Of a stretch of DNA of 42,716 nt, positions 35,033 through 42,716 are shown in pieces. Source of the stretch: Anaerocolumna aminovalerica (GTDB lineage: Bacteria; Bacillota; Clostridia; Lachnospirales; Lachnospiraceae); the NCBI RefSeq assembly GCF_900115365.1, contig NZ_FOWD01000033.1, forward strand, positions 1-42,716, given 5' to 3'. The notes under the pieces are model-generated. The model searched no databases. It worked only from the letters and a program-made list of their open reading frames with translations, and was not told the origin of the DNA. Position numbers and translations under genes: made by a program. The stretch's first letter is position 1, and each line of letters starts with the position of its first letter.

Positions 35033-36277
35033 ATGGTAAACCGCAAAAGACTATCCAATGGCATTACTGTAGTTTTAGAAAAGATGCCATATTTAAGAAG
35101 TGCTGCTTTTGGCCTATGGGTAAAAGTTGGATCTTCTGATGAAAATGATGATAATAATGGTATTTCACATATAATAGAGCATATGCTTTTTAAAGGCACA
35201 AAAAATCGTACTGCAAAGCAAATTGCAGATGATATGGCAAGAATAGGAGGAGATAGTAATGCTTATACCAGCAAAGAGTGTACCTCCTTTTATGCTGTAA
35301 CTTTAGACGAACATTTGCCAATTGCAATTGAAATCATTGGAGATATGTTAAACAATTCCCTGTTAGATGAAAAAGCATTGGAAAAAGAGAAAGGCGTTAT
35401 CATAGAAGAAATAGACATGTATGATGACTCTCCAGAGGATTTAGTTCATGAAATGCTTCAAATGAAAGTATGGGATCATCATTCCCTTGGTTATCAAATC
35501 TCCGGAAGTAAAAAGACGGTGAGGTCTGTAACCAGACAGCAGATTCTAAGTTTTATGGAGCAGTATTATGTATCTGAGAATATGGTAATATCTGTAGCAG
35601 GTAATTTTGAAGAAGATTATATAATGGACTTATTGGAAAAACACTTTTCAGCTATAAAGAAAGGATCACGACAACCGGAATGTTCTGCTCCAATTTATCG
35701 TCCTACTATATACACAAAAGAAAAAGATGTAGAACAGCTTCATCTGAACATTGCTTTTGAATCCGTTCCGGCAGATGCGAAAGAAAAATATGCGTTGACT
35801 ATTCTTAATTCTGTATTTGGAGGAAGTATTAATTCCAGACTGTTCCAGATTATCCGTGAGAACTTAGGGTTAACTTATACTATTTATTCTTATGGCAGCG
35901 CTTATAAAAAAGCTGGTTTATATCAGGTATACGGTGCAATGAATCCTATGCAGCTGGAAGCAGTAGTTCAAAATACCTTTGAGATCATTGAGGATATTAA
36001 AGCAAATGGAATAACCGATGATGAGTTGATAATGACAAAAGAGCAAATAAAGACAGAATTAATTCTAGGAAGTGAAAGTGCCAAGAACAGAATGAATAGT
36101 AATGGAAAATCCATTCTTTTTAAAGACTCTATTACACCTTTGGAAGAAACCATTTCAAAAGTAAATGCAGTGGATAAAGAAGAAATTACTGACTTTGCCA
36201 AGAGGTATTTACTCAGGGAAAATTGCAGCTTTTCACTAGTAGGAAATTTAAGTAATATAAATATGGGAGGCTTCTAA
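35033..36277 (+). CDS. M16-family zinc peptidase (MlpA/YmxG-like)
   Basis: 414 residues. The inverted zinc motif H46-I-I-E49-H50 is present, with the downstream glutamate of IIEEIDMY (E125 or E126) as third ligand. The C-terminal half carries the R/Y-type motif SRLFQIIRENLGLTYTIYSY, normal for active or half-active pitrilysin-fold peptidases. No signal peptide, so cytoplasmic. AAAGGAAG precedes the ATG. It lies 38 nt ahead of metY, probably one transcript. In B. subtilis the orthologue-like mlpA (ymxG) sits close to pnp; here the two are about 31 kb apart. Confidence 0.93.
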   Translation: MVNRKRLSNGITVVLEKMPYLRSAAFGLWVKVGSSDENDDNNGISHIIEHMLFKGTKNRTAKQIADDMARIGGDSNAYTSKECTSFYAVTLDEHLPIAIEIIGDMLNNSLLDEKALEKEKGVIIEEIDMYDDSPEDLVHEMLQMKVWDHHSLGYQISGSKKTVRSVTRQQILSFMEQYYVSENMVISVAGNFEEDYIMDLLEKHFSAIKKGSRQPECSAPIYRPTIYTKEKDVEQLHLNIAFESVPADAKEKYALTILNSVFGGSINSRLFQIIRENLGLTYTIYSYGSAYKKAGLYQVYGAMNPMQLEAVVQNTFEIIEDIKANGITDDELIMTKEQIKTELILGSESAKNRMNSNGKSILFKDSITPLEETISKVNAVDKEEITDFAKRYLLRENCSFSLVGNLSNINMGGF

Positions 36278-36315
36278 AAGGAGATTAGTATAAGTACAAA
36301 AGAAAGGTGAATAAC

Positions 36316-37596
36316 ATGAGCAATTATCACATTAATACCAAGTGTATTCAAGAGGGCTATATGCCAAAAAACGGAGAGGCAAGAGTGCTTCCTATTTACC
36401 AAAGCACTACTTACAAATACGATTCCAGCGAACATGTTGGTAAATTATTTGATTTAGCAGAATCCGGATTCTTCTATTCCAGAATAGCCAATCCCACGGT
36501 AGATGCAGTAGAGCAAAAGATTGCTGCATTAGAAGGCGGCATAGGTGCAATATGTACTTCTTCCGGACAAGCCGCCAGTACTCTTGCGGTACTTAACATC
36601 TGCAATGCAGGTGATCATATGATTTCTTCCGCTGCCATTTATGGCGGAACCAGTAATTTATTTGGGGTTACGATGAAAAAGATGGGGATAGAAGTTACTT
36701 TTGTAAATCCGGATGCTTCTGAAATGGAGATTCAGGATGCCTTTCGAGAGAATACAAAGCTGGTATTTACAGAAACCCTGGCAAATCCTACCTTAGTAGT
36801 GTCAGATATTGAGAAATTTGCAACATTAGCCCATAAAAATGGGGTGCCATTGATAATAGACAATACATTTGCCACTCCTATTAATTGCAGACCTATTGAA
36901 TATGGTGCTGATATTGTAGTTCATTCTACTTCCAAATACATGGATGGTCATGCTGTGGCACTTGGAGGAGTTGTTGTAGACAGCGGTAACTTCAACTGGG
37001 ATAAGGGTAAATTTCCAGGACTGACCACGCCTGATGAATCTTATCATGGTATGGTATACACCAGAGACTGTGGAAAAGCAGCATATTTGGTTAAAGCCAG
37101 AGTTCAGCTTATGAGAGACCTTGGATTAACGCCTTCACCTAATAATGCCTTCTTATTAAATTTAGGTTTGGAAACCCTCCATCTTAGAATGGAACGTCAT
37201 TGCAGTAATGCATTAGCGGTTGCGAAATGGTTAAAAATCAATGATAAAATTTCTTGGGTAAATTATCCGGGGTTGGAAAGCAATAAATATTATCCTTTGT
37301 CTAAAAAATATATGCCAAATGGAACCTGCGGGGTTATTTCCTTTGGAATAAAAGGTGGCAGAGAAGCTGCTGTTAAATTCATGGATGGTTTAAAACTGGC
37401 TGCTATCGTAGTCCATGTAGCAGATGCCAGAACTAGTGTCTTACATCCCGCCAGTACAACCCACAGACAATTATCCGATGCTCAATTAGTAGAAGCCGGA
37501 GTTACTCCTGACTTAATTCGTATGTCTATTGGTATTGAACATGTGAATGATATTATAGCCGATTTAGAGCAGGCGTTGGCTTGTGTACCAGAATAA
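36316..37596 (+). CDS. metY: O-acetylhomoserine sulfhydrylase (Cys/Met PLP enzyme)
   Basis: 426 residues, a PLP-dependent enzyme of the Cys/Met family that makes homocysteine from O-acetylhomoserine and sulfide. Hallmarks: YSRIANPTVDAVEQKIAALE (about 55-74), DNTFATP (about 182-188), the PLP lysine K207 in HSTSKYMDGH, and the C-terminal RMSIGIEHVNDIIADL. I start at ATG 36316, 6 nt after AAAGGTGA; the in-frame GTG at 36307 lies within that site. Length and TTHRQLSDAQLVEAGV favour the O-acetylhomoserine branch over cystathionine enzymes. No SAM riboswitch or T-box fits in the 38-nt gap upstream. Confidence 0.92.
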   Translation: MSNYHINTKCIQEGYMPKNGEARVLPIYQSTTYKYDSSEHVGKLFDLAESGFFYSRIANPTVDAVEQKIAALEGGIGAICTSSGQAASTLAVLNICNAGDHMISSAAIYGGTSNLFGVTMKKMGIEVTFVNPDASEMEIQDAFRENTKLVFTETLANPTLVVSDIEKFATLAHKNGVPLIIDNTFATPINCRPIEYGADIVVHSTSKYMDGHAVALGGVVVDSGNFNWDKGKFPGLTTPDESYHGMVYTRDCGKAAYLVKARVQLMRDLGLTPSPNNAFLLNLGLETLHLRMERHCSNALAVAKWLKINDKISWVNYPGLESNKYYPLSKKYMPNGTCGVISFGIKGGREAAVKFMDGLKLAAIVVHVADARTSVLHPASTTHRQLSDAQLVEAGVTPDLIRMSIGIEHVNDIIADLEQALACVPE

Positions 37597-37697
37597 ATAA
37601 TATAATTATTGAAAGTCACAAAAGCAGTATAAGAGATTAAATTCGGAAGTTATTGATGTATATTTCAGATATGTTTAAATTCACTAATTTTAAAAGA

Positions 37698-37735
37698 CCC
37701 ACAGTTCGGAGTAATCCCTATTGTGGGCATTTTTC
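37698..37735 (+). terminator. Terminator of the M16-metY unit
   Basis: CCCACA (37698-37703) pairs with TGTGGG (37722-37727), inner GGA/TCC, followed after CA by T5. Confidence 0.65.
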
Positions 37736-38002
37736 TGTACCAATATAAATTCCATCCCGTAGCTATCCAGTGAAGACAGGGAATAGAGGTTACATATATC
37801 AAATTATAAAATAGCCGATATCTTAATAATAAATTTCGATTTGTGGACGGGGTATCTATTGCTCAAATATAAAAAAAAGAATGCTTTTTTAAAATTTTGA
37901 CCCTTTTCAAAAAGAATCAATACTTTAAAATTTAAAGTAGTATTGGTTCATAGAAAGCACACGCTCTCTGAACAAATCTGGTAAAATTTTAAGGAGGTAT
38001 TT
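37736..38002 (+). promoter_or_regulatory. Leader region of the GH16 glucanase gene
   Basis: A long imperfect hairpin at about 37914-37950 pairs GAATCAATAC and TTTAAA with TTTAAA and GTATTGGTTC, with a GTA bulge. TTGACC at 37899-37904 could be a -35 box, but the -10 match is poor. AAGGAGG lies 6 nt before the ATG. No coding remnant seen. Confidence 0.45.
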
Positions 38003-41000
38003 ATGGGAAAGATAAAAAGGAAAAAGCAATTTGTCCTGTATTTCAAAAGAGGGGCTGTGGCAATGATTGTAATGGCCATGTTGTTACAACCAATTCCGGA
38101 AGCCATTGGAAACACTGTACAAAGAGTTGAAGCGGCAGTTACAACGGGAGATTACATTGATTTACAGAACGCGGAAACAGAGTTATGGGTAGGAGGAGAA
38201 AACGGCTGGGGTGGCTCATATGCTACTATGAACGAAAGCGGGACGATAGCAACTATTGAAGTTACTAATTTTGGAGTTGGAGAAAATGAATGGACACTTC
38301 AGTACATAGTAAAAGACCTGGTACTAAAAAGCGATACCAAATATAAGGTGGAATTCGATATCACCTCAACGATTAACAAGGATGTATTCATTAAGCTGGA
38401 TGATGCTGGCAACTATATTAATAAACTCATTCACTTGACAGCAGGGGAGAAGTATCATTACAGTGAGGTGAACGGACCGGGTGCGGTTTCTGCCGAGAAA
38501 CCGTATTTCTTCTTTGCACTGGGCAGGAATGGGAGCGAGCCTAACGATCTAAACGGTATGATTACTATTGAGAACCTAAAAGTTGAAGAAGTTAATGACA
38601 CGGAAACGGCAGCCGATATTGAGGTAAACAAAAAAGGAACAATCGTAAAGTTCCAGTTAGCAAAGGATTCAGCTGCTTCCACAGCAAAGGCATATTATGC
38701 CATCTGCACTTCAGAAGCAGAGGCCAATGCATTGAGTGTCGGAGATGCAGCTTTTAAAGAGTGCACAATGTGGAAGAAGGCAAATGGTATATGGGAAGTA
38801 TCGGACAACGTTAAATTAACAGACGGTCAGATTATCCGCTACTATTTTGATAAAGACGGCTTGACCACTACACCGAAAAATTATACTTTCTCCGGATTTA
38901 CGCCATTGGACTATAATTATGACAATCAGGCAGATCTTGCCGCCAACGGCTATACACTGGCGTGGTCTGATGAATTTGACGGTGCAGAACTTGACCTTAA
39001 CAAGTGGTCCTTCCAGATAGGGACAAAAGATCCGAATGGAGGACCTGAGTATTGGGGAAATGAAGAGAAGGAATATTATACCGATACCAACCATGTGGTA
39101 GAGAATGGAAGGCTGGTCATTACCGCGAAACAGGAATCAAAGGGAGGTATGCCATACACTTCAACCCGTATACGCACCAAGACGGATGCCGGTAATACTC
39201 TCTATGCGACCAAATATGGACGTATCGAAGCAAGAATTAAGCTGCCTACAGAAGAAGGACTCTGGCCGGCATTCTGGATGCTTCCTGCTGACAGCTCTAT
39301 TTATGGAACCTGGGCGGCTTCCGGAGAATTGGATATCATGGAGGCAAGAGGCCGTTTTCCGGATAAAGTTGGCGGAACAATTCACTTTGGTTCACAATGG
39401 CCGAACAATACTTATTATGGGAAAGAGCATACCTTCGATTCCTCAACGGATATTAGTGTGTATCACTTGTACAGCGTAGAGTGGGAACCGGGTAAGATTA
39501 CATGGTTAGTAGATGACGTACCCTATTTTTCTACAGGGAATTTCTGGAGCAAAAATTCTGATAATGCAGAAAATTATACTTATGGAGCACCTTATGATGT
39601 GCCCTTTTATCTTATTTTAAACCTGGCAGTGGGCGGAACCTATGATGGGGAGGCCAAACTGGAGAATGCACAGTTCCCGGCAGATATGGAAGTTGATTAT
39701 GTCCGGGTATACAAAAAAGCTGATGATTACTATCAGAATCTTGAAGATAATCTGGCAACTCCGGAGACACACAGGGACAATATGAGCTTTGAAAGTCCTG
39801 CATATCAGCCTACAGGCATTAATGGCGACTATGTTAAGGATACGGTATTTAATACCCTAAAGACTGTTTCCCAGGTAAAGCCGGAGGATACTGACTGGCA
39901 GTTCTTTGTAGGCGATTTTGGGGGTGAGGCAACGGTAACAAAAGATACCATTGATGGCACGGTCTATGCAAAGACCAATATTACGAAGGGTGGAAACCAA
40001 AACTATGCTATTCAGCTAATCAAGCATTTTCCGTTTGCAAGGGGCTATACTTATGAAATCAGCTTTGATGGGGCAGCTTCTGCCAACAGGGAACTTCTGC
40101 TTAAACCATGTGGCGATGCTGATAACGGCTGGGCAGGTTACGGTGTATCAAAGAAAGTTGATCTGACAACCACCATGGCACACTATACTCATCAGTTTAC
40201 CATGGATAAGGATTCGGATCCCACTGCTCGTCTGGAGTTTGATCTGGGTCTTGCAACGGGTAATGTCTTGATTGGAAATGTAGTCGTAAAACAGGTGGAA
40301 CTGGAACAGGTGGATAACAGGGATATTTTTAAAAATCCGGATCAGAATGGCGGAAACCACATTTACAACGGTTCTTTCGACCAGGGAGCAGAACGGCTTG
40401 CTTTCTGGCACACTGAGAATGCAACGGTAAATGTACCAAACGTAATTAATCAGGAATATGATACAGTGACGGGAGATAAAGGAGACTTCAGCCGCAGGGC
40501 ATTTGTGACAGCCAATGATAGTAGTGGAAGGATTTATCAGAACGGTATTTGGTTGCAGCAGTCAGATATCTATCAATTGTTTCTGAACCTTTCATCTCAG
40601 ACAGCAGCTAGGGTTTCCGCCGTGCTTACCAGCAAAGACGGTTCCAAGGTTTATATGAAGGAGACCATTGACGTTACAGGAACCGGCATAGGAAAAGATT
40701 ATACGGTGAATTTTGCAATCCCTAAGGGAATTACAGATAAAGAGGCAGTATTCTCGCTGGTATTTGAAAAAGGAAGTACCGTATCGGTAGATAACATCCG
40801 TTTGGTACGCACCACCAATAATAATGTTACCGTAGATTACAGTGATGTTGTTTTAGAGCCAGTTAAGACTGATTCAACAGGCTGGACAAATAATCTGAAT
40901 AACGGCACTGTTACCCCAGCGGCAAATGAGGGCGGAGAGATTACCAGCCAGACGGTAACCAATCAGTTAAATTATATGAGCATGCTTTATATTCCTGTGT

Positions 41001-42487
41001 CTGTTAAAAAGGGAATTACCTATCACCTTAGTTTTCAAGGAAAATCACAGTATAATAATTCTGTTATGGTAAATATTCAGGAGGATAATAGCTGGGCGGT
41101 AACATTAGAAGAGAAATTGAATATGAAAGCTGAAGAGTGGCAGGAATTCAACTATACCTTTAATTCAACGCTTACAAACGCCGCCAATCCGATTTTCTTG
41201 AAATTCTTACTGTCCGGTCCCGATGTGACAGGGGGTACCTTTAAGGTAAAGAATGTATCTATGACCGCAGAAGTTCAGGAAGGTGCAAAGGAGGCACCGG
41301 CAGATACCATTCTAAACAGCTCCCCTCCGGTTAGGGGCAGCGATTATGTAATAAAGTTAAAAGATGGCGACTATAAAACGAAATTCTTTAATTACATAGA
41401 AAAACCTGACCGAAAAGCTCTGATTATGGTAAACGGTTCTGCTTTGCCCGATGGGTCTGTTAAAAACGGTACAATTGTCATTCCTGCTTCCATCATTGGA
41501 ACAGGTGTTTATAGGATTGAGCTGGCACTGGATGGTTTCAACAGCATTGTATTATCAGGAACTGTAAAGGATGCTGCAGATCCGGGTGGCAATCCGGGAA
41601 GCAATACAGGAAATAATACAGCAGATAATAACGGAAAGGTAATAGATGCGGCTGCGCCGGTTATCGTAACACAGCCTGTCGGCGGAAAATATGCATACAA
41701 TGCTAATGCAGCCAGCCTGTCCGTAAGTGCCACTGGGGATGGAACATTAAGCTACCAGTGGTATAGGAACAATGGGGATACTACATCAGGAGCATTGGCC
41801 ATCAGCGGAGCGACTGGGGCAAGCTATACACCTTCCACTGAAAAGGTTGGAAAAACATATTATTATTGTGTGGTAACCAACACCAATAAGGAAGCAACCG
41901 GTGTCAAGTATGCAACTGCTACAACTAATATTGTAACCGTAGAGGTGACAAAGGCAGCAAATTCAATTACCGGTGTTAAAAATATATCAACGGTGTATGG
42001 CAGTGCGGCATTTACTTTAACAGCAAAAGCAAGGGGAACCATCTCTTATAAATCCTCCAATCCGAAAGTTGTAACTGTATCTTCTGAAAACGGCAGGGTA
42101 GTCATCAAGGGAACCGGTAAGGCGACGATTACCATTACTGCCACTGGAAACAGTAATTACAAGGCTTCAACAAAGAAAATCACTGTTACTGTGGCTCCAA
42201 AGAAAGCAACTGTAACCAGCTTAAAATCCGGCAAAGCCAACAGCCTAAAGGTGGCATGGAAGAAGGACACCAGAGCAACAGGATATAAGATACAGTATTC
42301 CACATACAGTAACTTTAGCGATGCCAAGACGGTATCTGTCAGCAAAAACGCAATAACCACCAAGACCATCAGCAAGTTAAAAGGTGGAAAGACCTATTAT
42401 GTACGCGTACGTGCATATACCAAATCCGGCAAAACAAACTTAAATGGAGGCTGGAGTACTGCAAATAAAGTTGTTGTTAAAAGATAA
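38003..42487 (+). CDS. Secreted multidomain GH16 beta-glucanase (laminarinase-type)
   Basis: 1494 residues. Signal peptide about 1-44 (RVEA/A). An N-terminal carbohydrate-binding-like module (about 48-195) and a beta segment (to about 300) lead into the GH16 domain (about 318-572), which opens LAWSDEFDGAELDLNKWSF. Its active site is E442-L-D444-I-M-E447: nucleophile E442, helper D444, acid/base E447. Three CBM4/9-like modules follow (about 590-770, 785-935, 950-1110), then a module to about 1188, a Gly/Asn linker, an Ig-like domain (about 1217-1312), a bacterial Ig-like domain (about 1316-1400) and a terminal fibronectin-III domain. It should cut beta-1,3 or mixed-linkage glucans; no cell-surface anchor is visible. 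Confidence 0.93.
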   Translation: MGKIKRKKQFVLYFKRGAVAMIVMAMLLQPIPEAIGNTVQRVEAAVTTGDYIDLQNAETELWVGGENGWGGSYATMNESGTIATIEVTNFGVGENEWTLQYIVKDLVLKSDTKYKVEFDITSTINKDVFIKLDDAGNYINKLIHLTAGEKYHYSEVNGPGAVSAEKPYFFFALGRNGSEPNDLNGMITIENLKVEEVNDTETAADIEVNKKGTIVKFQLAKDSAASTAKAYYAICTSEAEANALSVGDAAFKECTMWKKANGIWEVSDNVKLTDGQIIRYYFDKDGLTTTPKNYTFSGFTPLDYNYDNQADLAANGYTLAWSDEFDGAELDLNKWSFQIGTKDPNGGPEYWGNEEKEYYTDTNHVVENGRLVITAKQESKGGMPYTSTRIRTKTDAGNTLYATKYGRIEARIKLPTEEGLWPAFWMLPADSSIYGTWAASGELDIMEARGRFPDKVGGTIHFGSQWPNNTYYGKEHTFDSSTDISVYHLYSVEWEPGKITWLVDDVPYFSTGNFWSKNSDNAENYTYGAPYDVPFYLILNLAVGGTYDGEAKLENAQFPADMEVDYVRVYKKADDYYQNLEDNLATPETHRDNMSFESPAYQPTGINGDYVKDTVFNTLKTVSQVKPEDTDWQFFVGDFGGEATVTKDTIDGTVYAKTNITKGGNQNYAIQLIKHFPFARGYTYEISFDGAASANRELLLKPCGDADNGWAGYGVSKKVDLTTTMAHYTHQFTMDKDSDPTARLEFDLGLATGNVLIGNVVVKQVELEQVDNRDIFKNPDQNGGNHIYNGSFDQGAERLAFWHTENATVNVPNVINQEYDTVTGDKGDFSRRAFVTANDSSGRIYQNGIWLQQSDIYQLFLNLSSQTAARVSAVLTSKDGSKVYMKETIDVTGTGIGKDYTVNFAIPKGITDKEAVFSLVFEKGSTVSVDNIRLVRTTNNNVTVDYSDVVLEPVKTDSTGWTNNLNNGTVTPAANEGGEITSQTVTNQLNYMSMLYIPVSVKKGITYHLSFQGKSQYNNSVMVNIQEDNSWAVTLEEKLNMKAEEWQEFNYTFNSTLTNAANPIFLKFLLSGPDVTGGTFKVKNVSMTAEVQEGAKEAPADTILNSSPPVRGSDYVIKLKDGDYKTKFFNYIEKPDRKALIMVNGSALPDGSVKNGTIVIPASIIGTGVYRIELALDGFNSIVLSGTVKDAADPGGNPGSNTGNNTADNNGKVIDAAAPVIVTQPVGGKYAYNANAASLSVSATGDGTLSYQWYRNNGDTTSGALAISGATGASYTPSTEKVGKTYYYCVVTNTNKEATGVKYATATTNIVTVEVTKAANSITGVKNISTVYGSAAFTLTAKARGTISYKSSNPKVVTVSSENGRVVIKGTGKATITITATGNSNYKASTKKITVTVAPKKATVTSLKSGKANSLKVAWKKDTRATGYKIQYSTYSNFSDAKTVSVSKNAITTKTISKLKGGKTYYVRVRAYTKSGKTNLNGGWSTANKVVVKR

Positions 42488-42601
42488 ATAAAGATTTGTT
42501 GCAGTAGGACGCTCAATGTCGTCAACTTAAGGACACTACCGTCATATTGTATATTTATTTATAGGTGTTTTGGTTAAAATGCGAATTGACAAACAAATGT
42601 T

Positions 42602-42649
42602 CCCTCCAAAATTTTATTAGATACATTTTATCTATTAAATTTTGGAGGG
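42602..42649 (+). promoter_or_regulatory. Hairpin burying the transposase-like ribosome site
   Basis: CCCTCCAAAATT (42602-42613) pairs perfectly with AATTTTGGAGGG (42638-42649), with an inner TAGATA/TATCTA. The right arm contains the GGAGGG ribosome site of the next gene. TTGACA at 42586-42591 lies just upstream. Confidence 0.75.
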
Positions 42650-42655
42650 ATTTTT

Positions 42656-42716
42656 ATGTCTATTCGTAATAACTTAAAGGATTTTTTTCAAGAAATGAAT
42701 ACTCTTCTTACTTCTA
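42656..42716 (+). CDS. Start of a probable IS4-like transposase (cut by window end)
   Basis: Twenty codons are visible, MSIRNNLKDFFQEMNTLLTS, with GGAGGG 6 nt before the ATG. The opening resembles clostridial IS4-family transposases, from memory. The buried ribosome site is a common way for insertion sequences to prevent expression from outside transcripts. The left end of the element would lie between 42488 and 42600; I cannot define its inverted repeat without the other end. Confidence 0.45.
   Translation, partial: MSIRNNLKDFFQEMNTLLTS

Noticed and set aside
36278-36315. SAM riboswitch or T-box before metY
   Set aside because: Only 38 nt separate it from the M16 gene, too short for either.

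Overview
The window looks like chromosome from a low-GC anaerobic Firmicute, probably a Lachnospiraceae or Clostridium cluster XIVa relative of the phytofermentans/Anaerocolumna type. This rests on AT-rich DNA, strong AGGAGG ribosome sites, a LysM/SleB-type cortex hydrolase, FtsX-type ABC exporters, a domain-permuted GH3 beta-glucosidase and a large secreted GH16 glucanase. The placement is an inference from gene content, not a database result. No tRNA, rRNA or CRISPR array was seen.

Layout. 1-7.7 kb: a MATE exporter, pnp behind a long hairpin leader, a small membrane protein and a cytoplasmic GH3 glucosidase. 7.8-25 kb: an accessory stretch of mostly single-gene units. It holds a YcaQ-like protein, an HD-domain gene relic, an SseB-like protein, a membrane-anchored serine hydrolase, three GNAT acetyltransferases (one AAC(6')-like), an ABC permease relic, a TetR regulator with twin operators next to a tiny operon, a lipoprotein, a secreted beta-helix protein, a Nudix hydrolase, a CD3324-type HTH protein, a DUF1062 zinc-ribbon/S4-like protein, a phospholipase-C-like protein and a histidine phosphatase. 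25.2-30.5 kb: a two-component system plus ABC exporter, split by an 89-bp tandem repeat and a terminator. 30.5-33.8 kb: a visibly GC-richer block with a calcium-type P-type ATPase and the decayed start of a second P-type ATPase, probably acquired by transfer. 33.9-42.7 kb: a LysM/SleB hydrolase, an M16 peptidase and metY in one unit, the GH16 glucanase, and the first codons of a probable insertion-sequence transposase.

The strongest candidate for an undescribed system is a leader module found twice, before the CD3324-family gene and before the DUF1062 gene. Each copy has a strong ribosome site, an eight-residue peptide of pattern M-[RK]-[RK]-Y-I-[IL]-[FN]-A whose UAG stop lies inside an RNA stem, and a four-segment hairpin with a compensatory base change between copies. 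Each is followed by a gene beginning ATGAGCTAT. The layout resembles ribosome-stalling attenuators of antibiotic-resistance genes, and one target carries a putative RNA-binding S4-like domain.

Other points worth a look: an exact A_AAA_AAA slippery run joining two halves of a TetR-flanked small membrane protein, the 89-bp repeats, an attenuator-like leader on the P-type ATPase, and a transposase ribosome site buried in a hairpin. In B. subtilis the pnp and M16 (mlpA/ymxG) genes are near neighbours, so the roughly 31 kb between them here may be an accessory insertion.
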